64,000 bases of DNA from an uncultured Eubacteriales bacterium (GTDB lineage Bacteria; Bacillota; Clostridia; Oscillospirales; Acutalibacteraceae). The notes under the pieces are model-generated. The model saw nothing but the letters and a program-made list of their open reading frames with translations, was not told the origin of the DNA and made no database searches. Positions within the stretch are counted from its first letter, which is position 1. Every line of letters starts with the position of its first letter. Position numbers and translations under genes: made by a program. The DNA is taken from contig CAJKBQ010000016.1 in assembly GCA_905198155.1 (NCBI GenBank), forward strand, positions 1 to 64,000. The letters run 5' to 3'. Shown in pieces: positions 25,741 to 34,318 of this stretch.

Positions 25741-28194
25741 ATGCATACGCTTTATTTTGTCGGCAATGCGCACATCGACCCGGTGTGGCTGTGGCGGTGG
25801 CAGGACGGCTACGCCGAAATCCACGCCACGTTCCGCAGCGTGCTGGACCGGATGCGTGAAACGCCCGACCTGCGGTTTTCGTGCGCGTGTGCGGCGTATT
25901 ACGAATGGATTGAGCAGGCGGATCCCGCGATGTTCGACGAGATCCGTGCGCGGGTGCGCGAAGGCCGGTGGGAGCTGGCCGGCGGATGGTGGATTCAGCC
26001 GGACTGCAACTTCCCCAGCGGCGAATCGTTTGCCCGGCACGCGCTGATTTCGCAGCGCTATTTCCGCAGCCGGTTCGGGAAAATCGCCCGGACAGGGTAT
26101 TGCGTCGATTCGTTCGGCCACAACGGCAATCTGCCCGCGATTCTGCGCCGCAGCGGGATGGATCGGTACGTTTTCATGCGCCCCGGCCCGCACGAAAAAC
26201 CGCTCCCGCAGTCGCTGTTTGACTGGAAAAGCGCCGACGGCAGCACCGTCCGGACGTTTCGGATTCCGGTGACGTACTGTTTCAAGCGGGACGAACTGGA
26301 ACAGCAGCTGCCCGGCCTGATTGCGCAGATGCAGCAGGAAGGAACCGACTGGATGGTTTTTTACGGGATCGGGAATCATGGCGGCGGACCGTCGGCCGAG
26401 CTGATCCGGTGCATTCAGACCCAGGCGGCGCAATATCCGGACGTGCAGTTCCGTTTTTCAACGCTGACCGAATATTTCGACAACCACGAAGCGCAGGCAG
26501 TACCGACGGTGGCGGACGATCTGCAATTCCACGCCAAAGGCTGTTACAGCGCGAATGCCGGAATCAAGCGCGCCAACCGTGCGGCCGAAAATGCGCTGCG
26601 CAGCGCGGAAGCCTGGACAGTCGCGGCGCAGGGACTGCTGGGCGACGCGGCCGTCGCGCCGGACGCATCGGCGGAGCGCGACCGGGCGTGGAAAAATGTG
26701 CTGTTCAACCAGTTTCACGATATTCTCGACGGGTGCGCCATCCGCGACGCGTACGAGGACGCGTCGTATGCGCTGGGCGAAGCAATGCACATCGCGCAGG
26801 TGCAGGAAAACCGCGCCGTTCACGCCCTCAGCTGGGCGATCGATACGGTCGGCGATTTTGACCCGACGGATGCCGTTCACCGCGGGTGGTACGATTTTCA
26901 CGAAGTGCTCGGTACGCCGGTGGTGGTGGCCAATCCGCTGCCGTGGCCGGTGCAGGCGACCGTGCGGATGGGCATTGACGCCAGCCGTGTGACCGATGCG
27001 GCCGGGCACGAACTGTCGATTCAGTCGGTGCGCGCGCCGATGACGGTTTGGGGGACAAACAACGAAGCACTGGTGCGGATTGACCTGCCCGCGATGGGGT
27101 ACCGCGTGTGCCGGGTGTTTTCCGGTACGGCGCCCGATGCGCCGGCGCTGCGCTGCACCGACGACTGCATTGAAAACGACTTTTTGCGGCTGCGGCTGCG
27201 GGACGGTCAGCCGGTGGAGCTGACCGACAAATCTGCCGGACGGAACCTGCTGGCCGGTTCGGCAGACGCGGTGCTGATCGACGACACCGCCAGCGACACC
27301 TGGGCGCACAGGCTGGTGCGGTACGACGGTACGGTGCGCGCTTTCCGCGCCGGAAGCAGCAGATTGATCGAATCCGGCGCGGTGCGGGCAGTGCTGCGCG
27401 CGGAAACACAGTGCGAAGCGGTTCGGATGGTGCAGGAATATACGCTGACGGCGGACGGTCGGTCGATTGCGGTGCGCGCATCGGTCGATTTCCGCGCGCC
27501 GTATCAGGTGCTGAAGCTGCGGTTCCCGGTGGCGGCGGGCGCGGACAGCGTGTTCGAAACGGAGATTCCGTTCGGACACATCGCGCATCTGGCCGACGGC
27601 GCAGAGCAGCCGTGCGGCGTGTGGAGCGCTGTTCACGGTGCCGACGGCGGGCTGACGGTTGCCAACCGGACGATCACCAGCCAATCTGCCGACGGCAGCG
27701 TGCTGAGCCTGACGCCGCTGCGCGGGACGCCGTTTGCCGACCATACATGCGGCGATTTGTCGCTGCGCGACGGCGCGGAGGAGATTCAGGATCAGGGGAT
27801 TCAGCATTTTGCATACACGCTGGCGCCGTTTACGACGATCCGGGCGGCCGACCGGCTGGCGCAGGAGCTGAATGTTCCGCCGACGGTAGCGCACACGACG
27901 TTCCACAAAGGTCCGCTGCCGACCGTGTGGTCCGGCATTACCGTGACAGGCGGCGTGACGGTGACGGCGGTAAAGCCCGGCGCGGACGGCGGGGTGATCG
28001 TCCGTGCGTATGACTGCGGTTCCGGCGGCGCGGCATCGTTTGCGCTGGCGGCGCCGAATGCATCGTGGGATGCGGTATTTGCACCGGGCGAAATCAAGAC
28101 GTTCCGGATTGCAAACGGAACGGTGACGGAATGCGACTTTCTGGAGGAATCCGGCGGCGAATCGGACGATTGCATCATCTTTCGGGAAAAATGA
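25741..28194 (+). CDS. Glycoside hydrolase family 38 alpha-mannosidase
   Basis: Removes alpha-linked mannose from oligosaccharides. The 817-residue protein starts with the GH38 zinc-site segment GNAHIDPVWLW (His11, Asp13). The catalytic nucleophile is Asp123 in GYCVDSFGHNGNLPAIL. A three-helix middle domain (about 285-370) and C-terminal beta-sandwich domains follow, as in bacterial GH38. No signal peptide is present, so it should act on imported glycans in the cytoplasm. AGGAGG precedes the ATG. A GH5 enzyme follows after 65 bp, suggesting joint processing of mannose-containing or plant/host glycans. Confidence 0.93.
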   Translation: MHTLYFVGNAHIDPVWLWRWQDGYAEIHATFRSVLDRMRETPDLRFSCACAAYYEWIEQADPAMFDEIRARVREGRWELAGGWWIQPDCNFPSGESFARHALISQRYFRSRFGKIARTGYCVDSFGHNGNLPAILRRSGMDRYVFMRPGPHEKPLPQSLFDWKSADGSTVRTFRIPVTYCFKRDELEQQLPGLIAQMQQEGTDWMVFYGIGNHGGGPSAELIRCIQTQAAQYPDVQFRFSTLTEYFDNHEAQAVPTVADDLQFHAKGCYSANAGIKRANRAAENALRSAEAWTVAAQGLLGDAAVAPDASAERDRAWKNVLFNQFHDILDGCAIRDAYEDASYALGEAMHIAQVQENRAVHALSWAIDTVGDFDPTDAVHRGWYDFHEVLGTPVVVANPLPWPVQATVRMGIDASRVTDAAGHELSIQSVRAPMTVWGTNNEALVRIDLPAMGYRVCRVFSGTAPDAPALRCTDDCIENDFLRLRLRDGQPVELTDKSAGRNLLAGSADAVLIDDTASDTWAHRLVRYDGTVRAFRAGSSRLIESGAVRAVLRAETQCEAVRMVQEYTLTADGRSIAVRASVDFRAPYQVLKLRFPVAAGADSVFETEIPFGHIAHLADGAEQPCGVWSAVHGADGGLTVANRTITSQSADGSVLSLTPLRGTPFADHTCGDLSLRDGAEEIQDQGIQHFAYTLAPFTTIRAADRLAQELNVPPTVAHTTFHKGPLPTVWSGITVTGGVTVTAVKPGADGGVIVRAYDCGSGGAASFALAAPNASWDAVFAPGEIKTFRIANGTVTECDFLEESGGESDDCIIFREK

Positions 28195-28224
28195 TGCAGA
28201 CGTGCGGTCAACGCGATGCTATCA

Positions 28225-28230
28225 TATAAT
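28225..28230 (+). promoter_or_regulatory. Possible -10 element before the GH5 gene
   Basis: A perfect TATAAT lies 30 bp before the start, but no recognisable -35 is found 16-18 bp upstream. Read-through from the GH38 promoter is the alternative. Confidence 0.4.
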
Positions 28231-28259
28231 TCAATCACACAAGAAAAGAGGAGTTCATC

Positions 28260-29288
28260 ATGACACAGCAAACCGTATTCCCGCGGTGGCGCGGATTTAA
28301 CCTGCTTGGAATGTTCTGCTCGCAGCAATCGCCGATCAACCGCGGCCGTGCGCCGGGGTATTTTGACGAAGAGGACTTCCGGATGATTGCGGATTTCGGG
28401 TTCGATTTTGTGCGGCTGCCGCTGTCGTACCGCGTGTGGGGCGGTGGGGACGACCCGTTCCGGATCGACGAAGCAAAACTGGCGCCGCTCGACCAGGCGG
28501 TTGCGTTCGGCGAAAAGTACGGGCTGCACGTCGATCTCTGTATGCACCGTATTCCGGGTTACTGCATCAACCAGGACGAAACGGAGCGGCTGAACCTGTG
28601 GACGGATGACGAAGCGCTGGACGCCGCCAAAGCACATTGGACGGCGATTGCGCGGCGGTATGTCGGTGTGCCGTCTTCGCGGCTGAGCTTTAACGTTGTG
28701 AACGAAGTCAGCGGCAGCGTATATTTGCGCCAGTATGCGCGCGTGGCGACCGCGATTATCGATGCCGTGCGCGGAATCTCGCCGGATCGGCTGTTTATCC
28801 TGGACGGACTCAATGCCGGGGATATCCCGCCGGTGGATCAGATGATGCTGCTGGAAAACTGCGGGTACAGCTGCCGCGGATATGCGCCGCGCGGCGTGAC
28901 GCATTACAAGACGCATATCACGGCATACGACGATCTCCCGCCCGTATGGCCGGGCGCGGTGCAGGACGAATACAACGGAAAGCGCACCGTGTGGGATGCC
29001 GAAAAGCTCGACCGGTATTACGGAATGTTTGCCGCGCTGGCCGAAAATTTCCACGTCGGCGTCCACTGCGGCGAAATGGGCTGTGCCAACCGCACGCCGC
29101 ACAGCGTGGCGCTCGCGTGGATGGAAAGCATGATGCAGACGCTGAAAGCGCACAACATCGGATACGCACTGTGGAACTTCCGGGGTGCGTTCGGCGTGAT
29201 GGACAGCGACCGCGACGATGCGGAATACATCAATTGCGGCGGTCACCGGCTTGACCGGAAAATGATGCAGCTGCTGCAAAGGTACTGA
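28260..29288 (+). CDS. Glycoside hydrolase family 5-like enzyme, cytoplasmic
   Basis: A 342-residue (beta/alpha)8 glycosidase. The opening WRGFNLLGMF and FDFVRLPLSYRVW are typical of GH5; the acid/base is Glu149 in FNVVNEV and the nucleophile is Glu272 in VHCGEMGCAN. It hydrolyses a beta-glycosidic bond (glucan, mannan or similar). There is no signal peptide or binding module, so it acts inside the cell on short imported oligosaccharides. GAGGAG precedes the ATG. It follows the alpha-mannosidase gene and ends at a bidirectional terminator. The subfamily cannot be assigned by eye. Confidence 0.88.
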   Translation: MTQQTVFPRWRGFNLLGMFCSQQSPINRGRAPGYFDEEDFRMIADFGFDFVRLPLSYRVWGGGDDPFRIDEAKLAPLDQAVAFGEKYGLHVDLCMHRIPGYCINQDETERLNLWTDDEALDAAKAHWTAIARRYVGVPSSRLSFNVVNEVSGSVYLRQYARVATAIIDAVRGISPDRLFILDGLNAGDIPPVDQMMLLENCGYSCRGYAPRGVTHYKTHITAYDDLPPVWPGAVQDEYNGKRTVWDAEKLDRYYGMFAALAENFHVGVHCGEMGCANRTPHSVALAWMESMMQTLKAHNIGYALWNFRGAFGVMDSDRDDAEYINCGGHRLDRKMMQLLQRY

Positions 29289-29316
29289 GCGGCTGAAAAG
29301 CAAATAAAACAAAAGA

Positions 29317-29368
29317 AAAAGCGCGGAAGGCGCGGCTTCGCAAGGAAGTCTGCGCCTTTCGCGCTTTT
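29317..29368. terminator. Bidirectional terminator between GH5 and PDZ genes
   Basis: AAAAGCGCGGAAGGCGC (29317-29333) pairs with 29352-29368 (one G-T pair), with A-rich flank on the left and T-rich on the right. Usable by both converging genes. Confidence 0.85.
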
Positions 29369-29389
29369 GAAACCGATCCGATTTTCGTT

Positions 29390-30529
29390 TCACGCACCCG
29401 GATACGTGGAAGAAACGGCATCCTGCCGCGCCTGAACGCGGAACGTCACTTCAAACGGTTCACTGGCCTGGTACGTTTCGCCGGAAGCGTTCATCCGGTA
29501 GCACGTCAGCGTCACTTCGTCGCCCACATCGAGCTTTTCCATCTCGTCGAACAGCGACTGGAACGACGTGACGCGTACGCCGTTGAACTGCGTAATTACA
29601 TCGCCCACTTGCAGCTCGGTGTCTTTCGCCGGGCTATCGGCGGAAAAGCTTTTGACCACCAAACCCTTGTCGATACCATACGCCTGAACGTACTGATCCG
29701 GCAGTTCAAAACAGGTGATGCCCATCTGCACCTTGGAATTGTTCTGCGCGGTGCTGCCGGAGGAGGTATCGTCGTTCGGGTTTTGCGGCCCGCGATTGTC
29801 GTCCTGGCTGTACGGCGGCCGGTTCGGTTCGACAGGCGCTGCATCGCCGCGGCACAGTGCGTAAACGCCGTAGATTGCGAAGCCGACGATGACCGCTTCG
29901 ATCAGGGCGGCGGCAATCCACATCAGGATCCGTCCGACTTTGCCGTCCGATTTTTTGGGCGGCACGGGATTCGGCCGGGCATACGCACCGGGTGTGTACG
30001 GCGGTACCGGCGGCTGCGGCGGGTACTGCCCGTACTGCGGCGGATAAGCGCCGTATTGCGGCGTATACTGCGGCGGCGTGTACGTCGGCTGCGCCGGATT
30101 GTACACCGGCGGAGTCGGCTGCACGGGCTGTGCCGGATTGTATACTGGTGCGGTCGGCTGTACGGGTTGCGCCGGATTGTATACTGGTGCGGTCGGCTGC
30201 ACGGGCTGTGCCGGATTGTACACCGGCAGGGTCGGCTGCGCAGGCTGTGCCGGATTGTATACCGGTGCGGTTGGCTGTGCAGGCGGCGCAAACGGATTGG
30301 GGTACTGCGGGTCCGGCTGCACGGGCGGCTGCGTCACCGGCGCATCGACTGCGGATTCCGGTTCAGCAGGTCCCGGTTCGATCGGTTCCGGTTCAACCGG
30401 TTCGGTCGGCGTTGGATCAGCCGGTGCCGCCATCGGTACCGGGTCGGGGATGGGAGTTGGCTCCGGAATCGGCGCCGCCTGCGGAATCTCCGGCGTCCCG
30501 CCGGTGGACGTTTCAAATTCGTCGTTCAT
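29390..30529 (-). CDS. Membrane-anchored PDZ protein with proline-rich repeats
   Basis: A 379-residue protein in three parts. Residues 1-205 are a cytoplasmic Pro/Gln/Tyr-rich region with a 13-residue tandem repeat (VYNPAQPVQPTAP) present four times plus partial ends, then Tyr-Pro-Gln stretches. One membrane helix follows (about 210-235, ILMWIAAALIEAVIVGFAI), then a Ser/Asn linker and a C-terminal extracytoplasmic PDZ domain (about 270-370, with KGLVVKSFSADSPAKDTELQVGDVI). There is no protease domain. It lies 37 bp downstream of htrA and probably works with it, for example as a substrate adaptor. The low-complexity repeats may vary in number between strains. Confidence 0.8.
   Translation of the reverse strand: MNDEFETSTGGTPEIPQAAPIPEPTPIPDPVPMAAPADPTPTEPVEPEPIEPGPAEPESAVDAPVTQPPVQPDPQYPNPFAPPAQPTAPVYNPAQPAQPTLPVYNPAQPVQPTAPVYNPAQPVQPTAPVYNPAQPVQPTPPVYNPAQPTYTPPQYTPQYGAYPPQYGQYPPQPPVPPYTPGAYARPNPVPPKKSDGKVGRILMWIAAALIEAVIVGFAIYGVYALCRGDAAPVEPNRPPYSQDDNRGPQNPNDDTSSGSTAQNNSKVQMGITCFELPDQYVQAYGIDKGLVVKSFSADSPAKDTELQVGDVITQFNGVRVTSFQSLFDEMEKLDVGDEVTLTCYRMNASGETYQASEPFEVTFRVQARQDAVSSTYPGA
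30094..30288. repeat. 39-bp coding tandem repeat
   Basis: Five units start at 30094, 30133, 30172, 30211 and 30250, each 39 bp, the last one partial. They encode the 13-residue proline repeat on the minus strand and differ by few bases. Confidence 0.92.
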
Positions 30530-30566
30530 TGCAAAGACCTGCCTTTCTTTTTTGGGGTCGAACCGT

Positions 30567-31829
30567 TTATTGCAGCGTGACGGACACTTCCTGCGACTGG
30601 CGGTTGCGGAAGATCGTCAGCTTGATCGTATCGCCGGAATTGTATTTGTTCTTCTCCGAAATCATCGACGCGTACGAAGTGATCGCGGTGTCGTTGATTT
30701 TGCAGATGATGTCGCCCGCCTGGATTCCGGCTTCGGCGGCCGGAGAATTGTCGGCGACGCTGTACACCACGACGCCGGACGGATAGCCCCACATTTGCAG
30801 CTGCTCCGCCGTGTAGTAGGTGTTGATCGTAACGCCCAGGTACGCCTGCTGCGTGCCTTCCTGGTGAATCAGACGGTCGCAGATATCGACCACTTCGTTG
30901 ACCGGGATGGCGAAGCCGATGCCGTCGTAGTCTGTGCCGGACATTTTGGCGTTATTGATGCCGATCAGCTTGCCGGTGCTGTCCAGCAGCGCGCCGCCGG
31001 AGTTGCCGGGGTTGATCGCGGCGTCGGTCTGAATCAGATTCATCTGCACGCCGGACTCGGTCGTGATGCTGCGGTTCAAGCCGCTGACGATGCCCTGGCT
31101 GACGGAACCCATGTATTCCAGCCCGCCGGGCGAGCCGATGGCGATGGTTTTTTGGCCGACGGTCAGCTTGTCGGAATCGCCGATTTCAACGGCCGGAAGC
31201 CCGGTGCGGTCAATTTTCAGGAGCGCGATATCGGCGCTGGCGTCGTACCCAACGACCGTCGCATCCACGCCCGTCTCCGGGTCGGACGCCAGGTAAACTT
31301 GCAGCGTCGTGCCGTCGGCGATGGAGCCGTACTGCGCGTTTTCCACCGCGGAGGAGATCACGTGATAGTTGGTGATGATATAGCCGTCAGCGGTGTAGAT
31401 CACGCCGGAGCCTTCGCTGGCGCTTTGGCTCTGCGTCTGCTGACCCCAGAATCCGGTGTTGGTCGTGGTGGACGTGACGCGGATGCCGACGACGGAGCCG
31501 GTGCATTTTTTGGCGACCGCTTCCGCGACGGAGTCAGTCGATTCGGTGACGTTGATCGTGGTCTGATTCACGGCGGCCGCCGTGCTGGACGGCTGCGATA
31601 CCGTGTCGGACGACGACGCGGACGATGCGTTCGCGCGCTGCATCAGCCCATATACCCCGGCGGACGATACCGTGCCGCACAGCAGTGCCGAGATCACCGC
31701 AACGGCGATGACGGCGCCCAGACCGAATTTTTTCTTTTCTTTCGGGGGTTTGTTGCCGTTGGGGTTGGTGTAGTTGTACTGATACGACCCACCGGCCGGC
31801 GTCCCATTTTGATATTCAAATTCACTCAT
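30567..31829 (-). CDS. htrA: HtrA/DegP-like serine protease
   Basis: Membrane-anchored trypsin-like protease that degrades misfolded exported proteins. The 420-residue protein has a cytoplasmic Tyr/Asn/Gly-rich head, a membrane helix (about 36-58), the protease domain with His156 (ITNYHV), Asp200 (DASADIALLKI) and Ser277 (NPGNSGGALL), and one PDZ domain (about 330-415). The triad is intact. Of two nearby ATGs, the one at 31829 gives a nine-base gap to AGAAGGG. It sits between a two-component system and a PDZ protein gene, the arrangement expected for a surface-stress response. A palindrome lies at its promoter. Confidence 0.94.
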   Translation of the reverse strand: MSEFEYQNGTPAGGSYQYNYTNPNGNKPPKEKKKFGLGAVIAVAVISALLCGTVSSAGVYGLMQRANASSASSSDTVSQPSSTAAAVNQTTINVTESTDSVAEAVAKKCTGSVVGIRVTSTTTNTGFWGQQTQSQSASEGSGVIYTADGYIITNYHVISSAVENAQYGSIADGTTLQVYLASDPETGVDATVVGYDASADIALLKIDRTGLPAVEIGDSDKLTVGQKTIAIGSPGGLEYMGSVSQGIVSGLNRSITTESGVQMNLIQTDAAINPGNSGGALLDSTGKLIGINNAKMSGTDYDGIGFAIPVNEVVDICDRLIHQEGTQQAYLGVTINTYYTAEQLQMWGYPSGVVVYSVADNSPAAEAGIQAGDIICKINDTAITSYASMISEKNKYNSGDTIKLTIFRNRQSQEVSVTLQ

Positions 31830-31854
31830 AAAGCTCATTCCCTTCTCAGTTAAT

Positions 31855-31887
31855 GTACTTCCTTTCCCGAAGTACAATTGTATTATA
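31855..31887 (-). promoter_or_regulatory. htrA promoter and adjacent inverted repeat
   Basis: A perfect TATAAT on the minus strand lies at 31887-31882 with no good -35, suggesting activator dependence. Immediately after the predicted start, GTACTT and AAGTAC form an inverted repeat (31855-31875) around nine bases. It is a candidate site for the neighbouring response regulator or an mRNA 5' hairpin. Confidence 0.55.
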
Positions 31888-31977
31888 AATCGGGTTTGTG
31901 ATGCGAATTCGATGATAATGTGAACCGCGTTTTAATTTTCGGTGAGGTTTTCTTCACACAATTTTTTTGCAAGACAT

Positions 31978-33474
31978 TTACGCCTGTTCCAATTCAAACC
32001 AGAACGAAACGCCGTCCGGTTCGTTGCGGACGCCGCACGGCATATTGTGCGCGCGCATGATCGCCGCCACCACCGACAGCCCCAGCCCGGTGCCGCCGTA
32101 GGCGCGGGTGCGGGCTTTATCGACTTTGTAAAAGCTCTCCCAAATGCGGGGAAGATCCTCATCGGCAATGCGGTCGCCGGTGTTGAACACGGTGACGCGC
32201 ACGCGGGCGCCGCCGCCGGTCGTCACAGGCTGCGCCTGCACCACGATTTCGCCTTTGGCGGAAACGTGATTGGCGGCGTTGGAAACGTAGTTATTGATGA
32301 CGTTTTCAATGAAATACTCGTCGCCCCAACAGTACAGCTCGCAGTCGTACCGGAACGAGACGGCGATTTTTTTCTGGTCCAGCAGGATGGAATACCGGCG
32401 GAGGATGCCGCTGATCAGGCCGGTGATTTCAAACCGGGAGATCGTCAATTCTTCTTCGCCGGATTCCAGCTGCATCAGGCTGGTCATTTTTTTGATAAGC
32501 AGATTCATCTTTTCCGCTTCGTCCTGGATGATTTCGCTGTAATAGCGGCGGCTTTCCGGGTCGCTGGACACATCGTCGCTGATGCCCTCGGCGTAGGCGC
32601 GGATCAGCGCGATGGGCGTTTTCAGCTCGTGCGACGCATTGGCGATGAAGTCGCGGCGCAGCTGATCCTGATGGGTTTTGATCTCGTTGTCGCGCTGCAA
32701 CTGCGCATTGGCCGTTTTCAGCTCGGACAGATTGCGTTCCAGTTCGATCGACACCCGGTTGACGCTCGCGCCCAGTTCGCCGATTTCGTCGCGGGATTTT
32801 CCGGTGAATTTTTTGCTGAAATCGAGCCGTTCCAGGCTGTTGACCACCTCGCCCAGCTCGGCGATTGGCCGGGTCAGTCCGCGCGCCAGCAGAAACGCCA
32901 CAATTCCGGCCACCGCAATCGCGCCCAATCCGCTGTATATCAGGAACCGGTTGATGATCGCAACGCTTTCGGAAATGGCCGCCAGCGGCGAGCGGATTAC
33001 GCACCATGTGCCGTCCGTCAGCCGCCCGATCAGCGTCAGGTACCGCAGATTGGCGCGCTCTTTGGTTTCAATTTGAATGGTGTAAGTGCCGTTCTCCATT
33101 TTTTCCGAAACCGGCAGCGTGATCCGGACGCTGCCCCAGCCATCGGACTCCATCCCGGCCATGGAAACATAAATAGGCCGCATCCATTCGTCCAGCAGCA
33201 AAATACTGGAATTGCTGCGCGCGTTGATCTGTTCCATGCGCAGTGTCCATTCCGACAGGGTGGACTGCGACTGATACGCTGTATCAATCTCCGTATACAT
33301 GGCTGCCAGGTCTTTTTTCTTCTGCGCCTGGTAGTAATCTTCCAGCATCGTGTTGTTCAGAATCCAGCAGCACACCAGCAGGAGCAGCATACAGCCGATC
33401 ACGCTGAAAAACAGCTTGGTGCGGAAGGTTCCGTGCTTTTTAGGCGTGCCCGCCGCTTTTTCGGTTTTGCACAT
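31978..33474 (-). CDS. Sensor histidine kinase
   Basis: Membrane sensor of the downstream surface-stress genes. The 498-residue protein has a first membrane helix (about 21-40), an extracytoplasmic domain (about 41-175), a second helix (about 176-198), a HAMP linker, the phosphoacceptor FIANASHELKTP (His282) and an ATPase domain with VINNYVSNAANH and GGTGLGLSVV. The ATG at 33474 is preferred, nine bases after GGAGG; a GTG at 33498 overlaps the regulator stop but lacks a site. It is co-transcribed with the response regulator. With htrA next door the pair resembles CssRS-type secretion-stress systems; this is inference from context. Confidence 0.9.
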   Translation of the reverse strand: MCKTEKAAGTPKKHGTFRTKLFFSVIGCMLLLLVCCWILNNTMLEDYYQAQKKKDLAAMYTEIDTAYQSQSTLSEWTLRMEQINARSNSSILLLDEWMRPIYVSMAGMESDGWGSVRITLPVSEKMENGTYTIQIETKERANLRYLTLIGRLTDGTWCVIRSPLAAISESVAIINRFLIYSGLGAIAVAGIVAFLLARGLTRPIAELGEVVNSLERLDFSKKFTGKSRDEIGELGASVNRVSIELERNLSELKTANAQLQRDNEIKTHQDQLRRDFIANASHELKTPIALIRAYAEGISDDVSSDPESRRYYSEIIQDEAEKMNLLIKKMTSLMQLESGEEELTISRFEITGLISGILRRYSILLDQKKIAVSFRYDCELYCWGDEYFIENVINNYVSNAANHVSAKGEIVVQAQPVTTGGGARVRVTVFNTGDRIADEDLPRIWESFYKVDKARTRAYGGTGLGLSVVAAIMRAHNMPCGVRNEPDGVSFWFELEQA

Positions 33475-33494
33475 CGCGCGTTTCCTCCGCTCCG

Positions 33495-34163
33495 TCACTG
33501 CTCAAATTTGTACCCGATTCCGCGCACCGTGCGGATATCGTCCGCAGCGACGCCCAGCTTGCTGCGAAGCGTTTTCACGTGCGTATCCACCGTGCGCTCG
33601 TCGCCGAAGTAGTCATAGTTCCACACGTTGTTCAAAATTTGCCCGCGGGACAGCGCCACTCCGGCGTTGTCGATCAGGTAGCAGAGCAGCTCAAACTCTT
33701 TGTACGTCAGTTCCACCGGCACGCCGCTCACCCGCACCTCGCGGGCGGCTTTGTTCAGCTCGATTGCGCCGTAAGTGCGGGTTTCGCTGTCCGCGCCAAA
33801 CGTGCGGCGCAGCAGCGCGTTCACCCGCGCCACCAGAATCCGCGGGCTGAACGGCTTGGCAATGTATTCATCCGCGCCCAGCTCGAACCCGGTCAGCTCG
33901 TCCATTTCCTCGCTGCGCGCGGTCAGCATGATGATCGGAACCTTCGACGTTTTGCGGATTTCGCGGCAGACCTGCCAGCCGTCCATCCGCGGCATCATCA
34001 CGTCCAGAATCAGCAGGTCGGGCTGCTGCTCCGTGAACAGGTCGAGCGCCTCCATCCCGTCGGCGGCTTCCAGAATCCCGTACCCCTCGCGCTGCAAAAA
34101 GTCGGACACAATCTTCCGCATTCGCGCTTCGTCGTCCACAATCAATATTTTCTTGCGATCCAT
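33495..34163 (-). CDS. OmpR/PhoB family response regulator
   Basis: A 222-residue regulator with a receiver domain (phospho-acceptor Asp54 in LILDVMMP, Thr81, Lys103 in IAKPFSP) and a winged-helix DNA-binding domain (about 128-222, with LTYKEFELLCYLI and RTVDTHVKTLRSKLG). AAAGGGGG precedes the ATG. It is followed closely by the kinase gene. A perfect 12-bp palindrome upstream of it and an inverted repeat at the htrA promoter are possible targets, but they are not the same sequence. Confidence 0.93.
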   Translation of the reverse strand: MDRKKILIVDDEARMRKIVSDFLQREGYGILEAADGMEALDLFTEQQPDLLILDVMMPRMDGWQVCREIRKTSKVPIIMLTARSEEMDELTGFELGADEYIAKPFSPRILVARVNALLRRTFGADSETRTYGAIELNKAAREVRVSGVPVELTYKEFELLCYLIDNAGVALSRGQILNNVWNYDYFGDERTVDTHVKTLRSKLGVAADDIRTVRGIGYKFEQ

Positions 34164-34205
34164 CGCAATTTCCCCCTTTTCACGTTTCGGCCGAAGCCTA
34201 TGAAC

Positions 34206-34224
34206 AGTGTATCATAAATTTATG
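34206..34224 (-). promoter_or_regulatory. Response regulator promoter with palindrome
   Basis: On the minus strand, TGATACACT forms an extended -10 (hexamer 34211-34206). A perfect palindrome CATAAATTTATG lies just upstream at 34213-34224, in the spacer region. It may be an autoregulatory site. No clear -35 is seen. Confidence 0.45.
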
Positions 34225-34318
34225 TGGAAATTGTGAAATTTCGCCCGTCGGCTGCAAAAAATTCGGGCGGCGCGCATATACATAACCGAAACGCGCCGAA
34301 AGGAGGAGTCCTACAAAT

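Noticed and set aside
30094..30288. Regular repeats resembling a CRISPR array
   Set aside because: The 39-bp units are contiguous with no unique spacers and encode an in-frame proline repeat of the PDZ protein.
30078..31853. Plus-strand frame of 591 codons across htrA and the PDZ gene
   Set aside because: Its Gly/Cys repeat is the complement of the proline repeat. The minus-strand genes have intact domains and catalytic residues.
33475..33498. GTG start for the histidine kinase overlapping the regulator stop
   Set aside because: No ribosome site precedes it, whereas the ATG at 33474 has GGAGG at ideal spacing. It remains possible.
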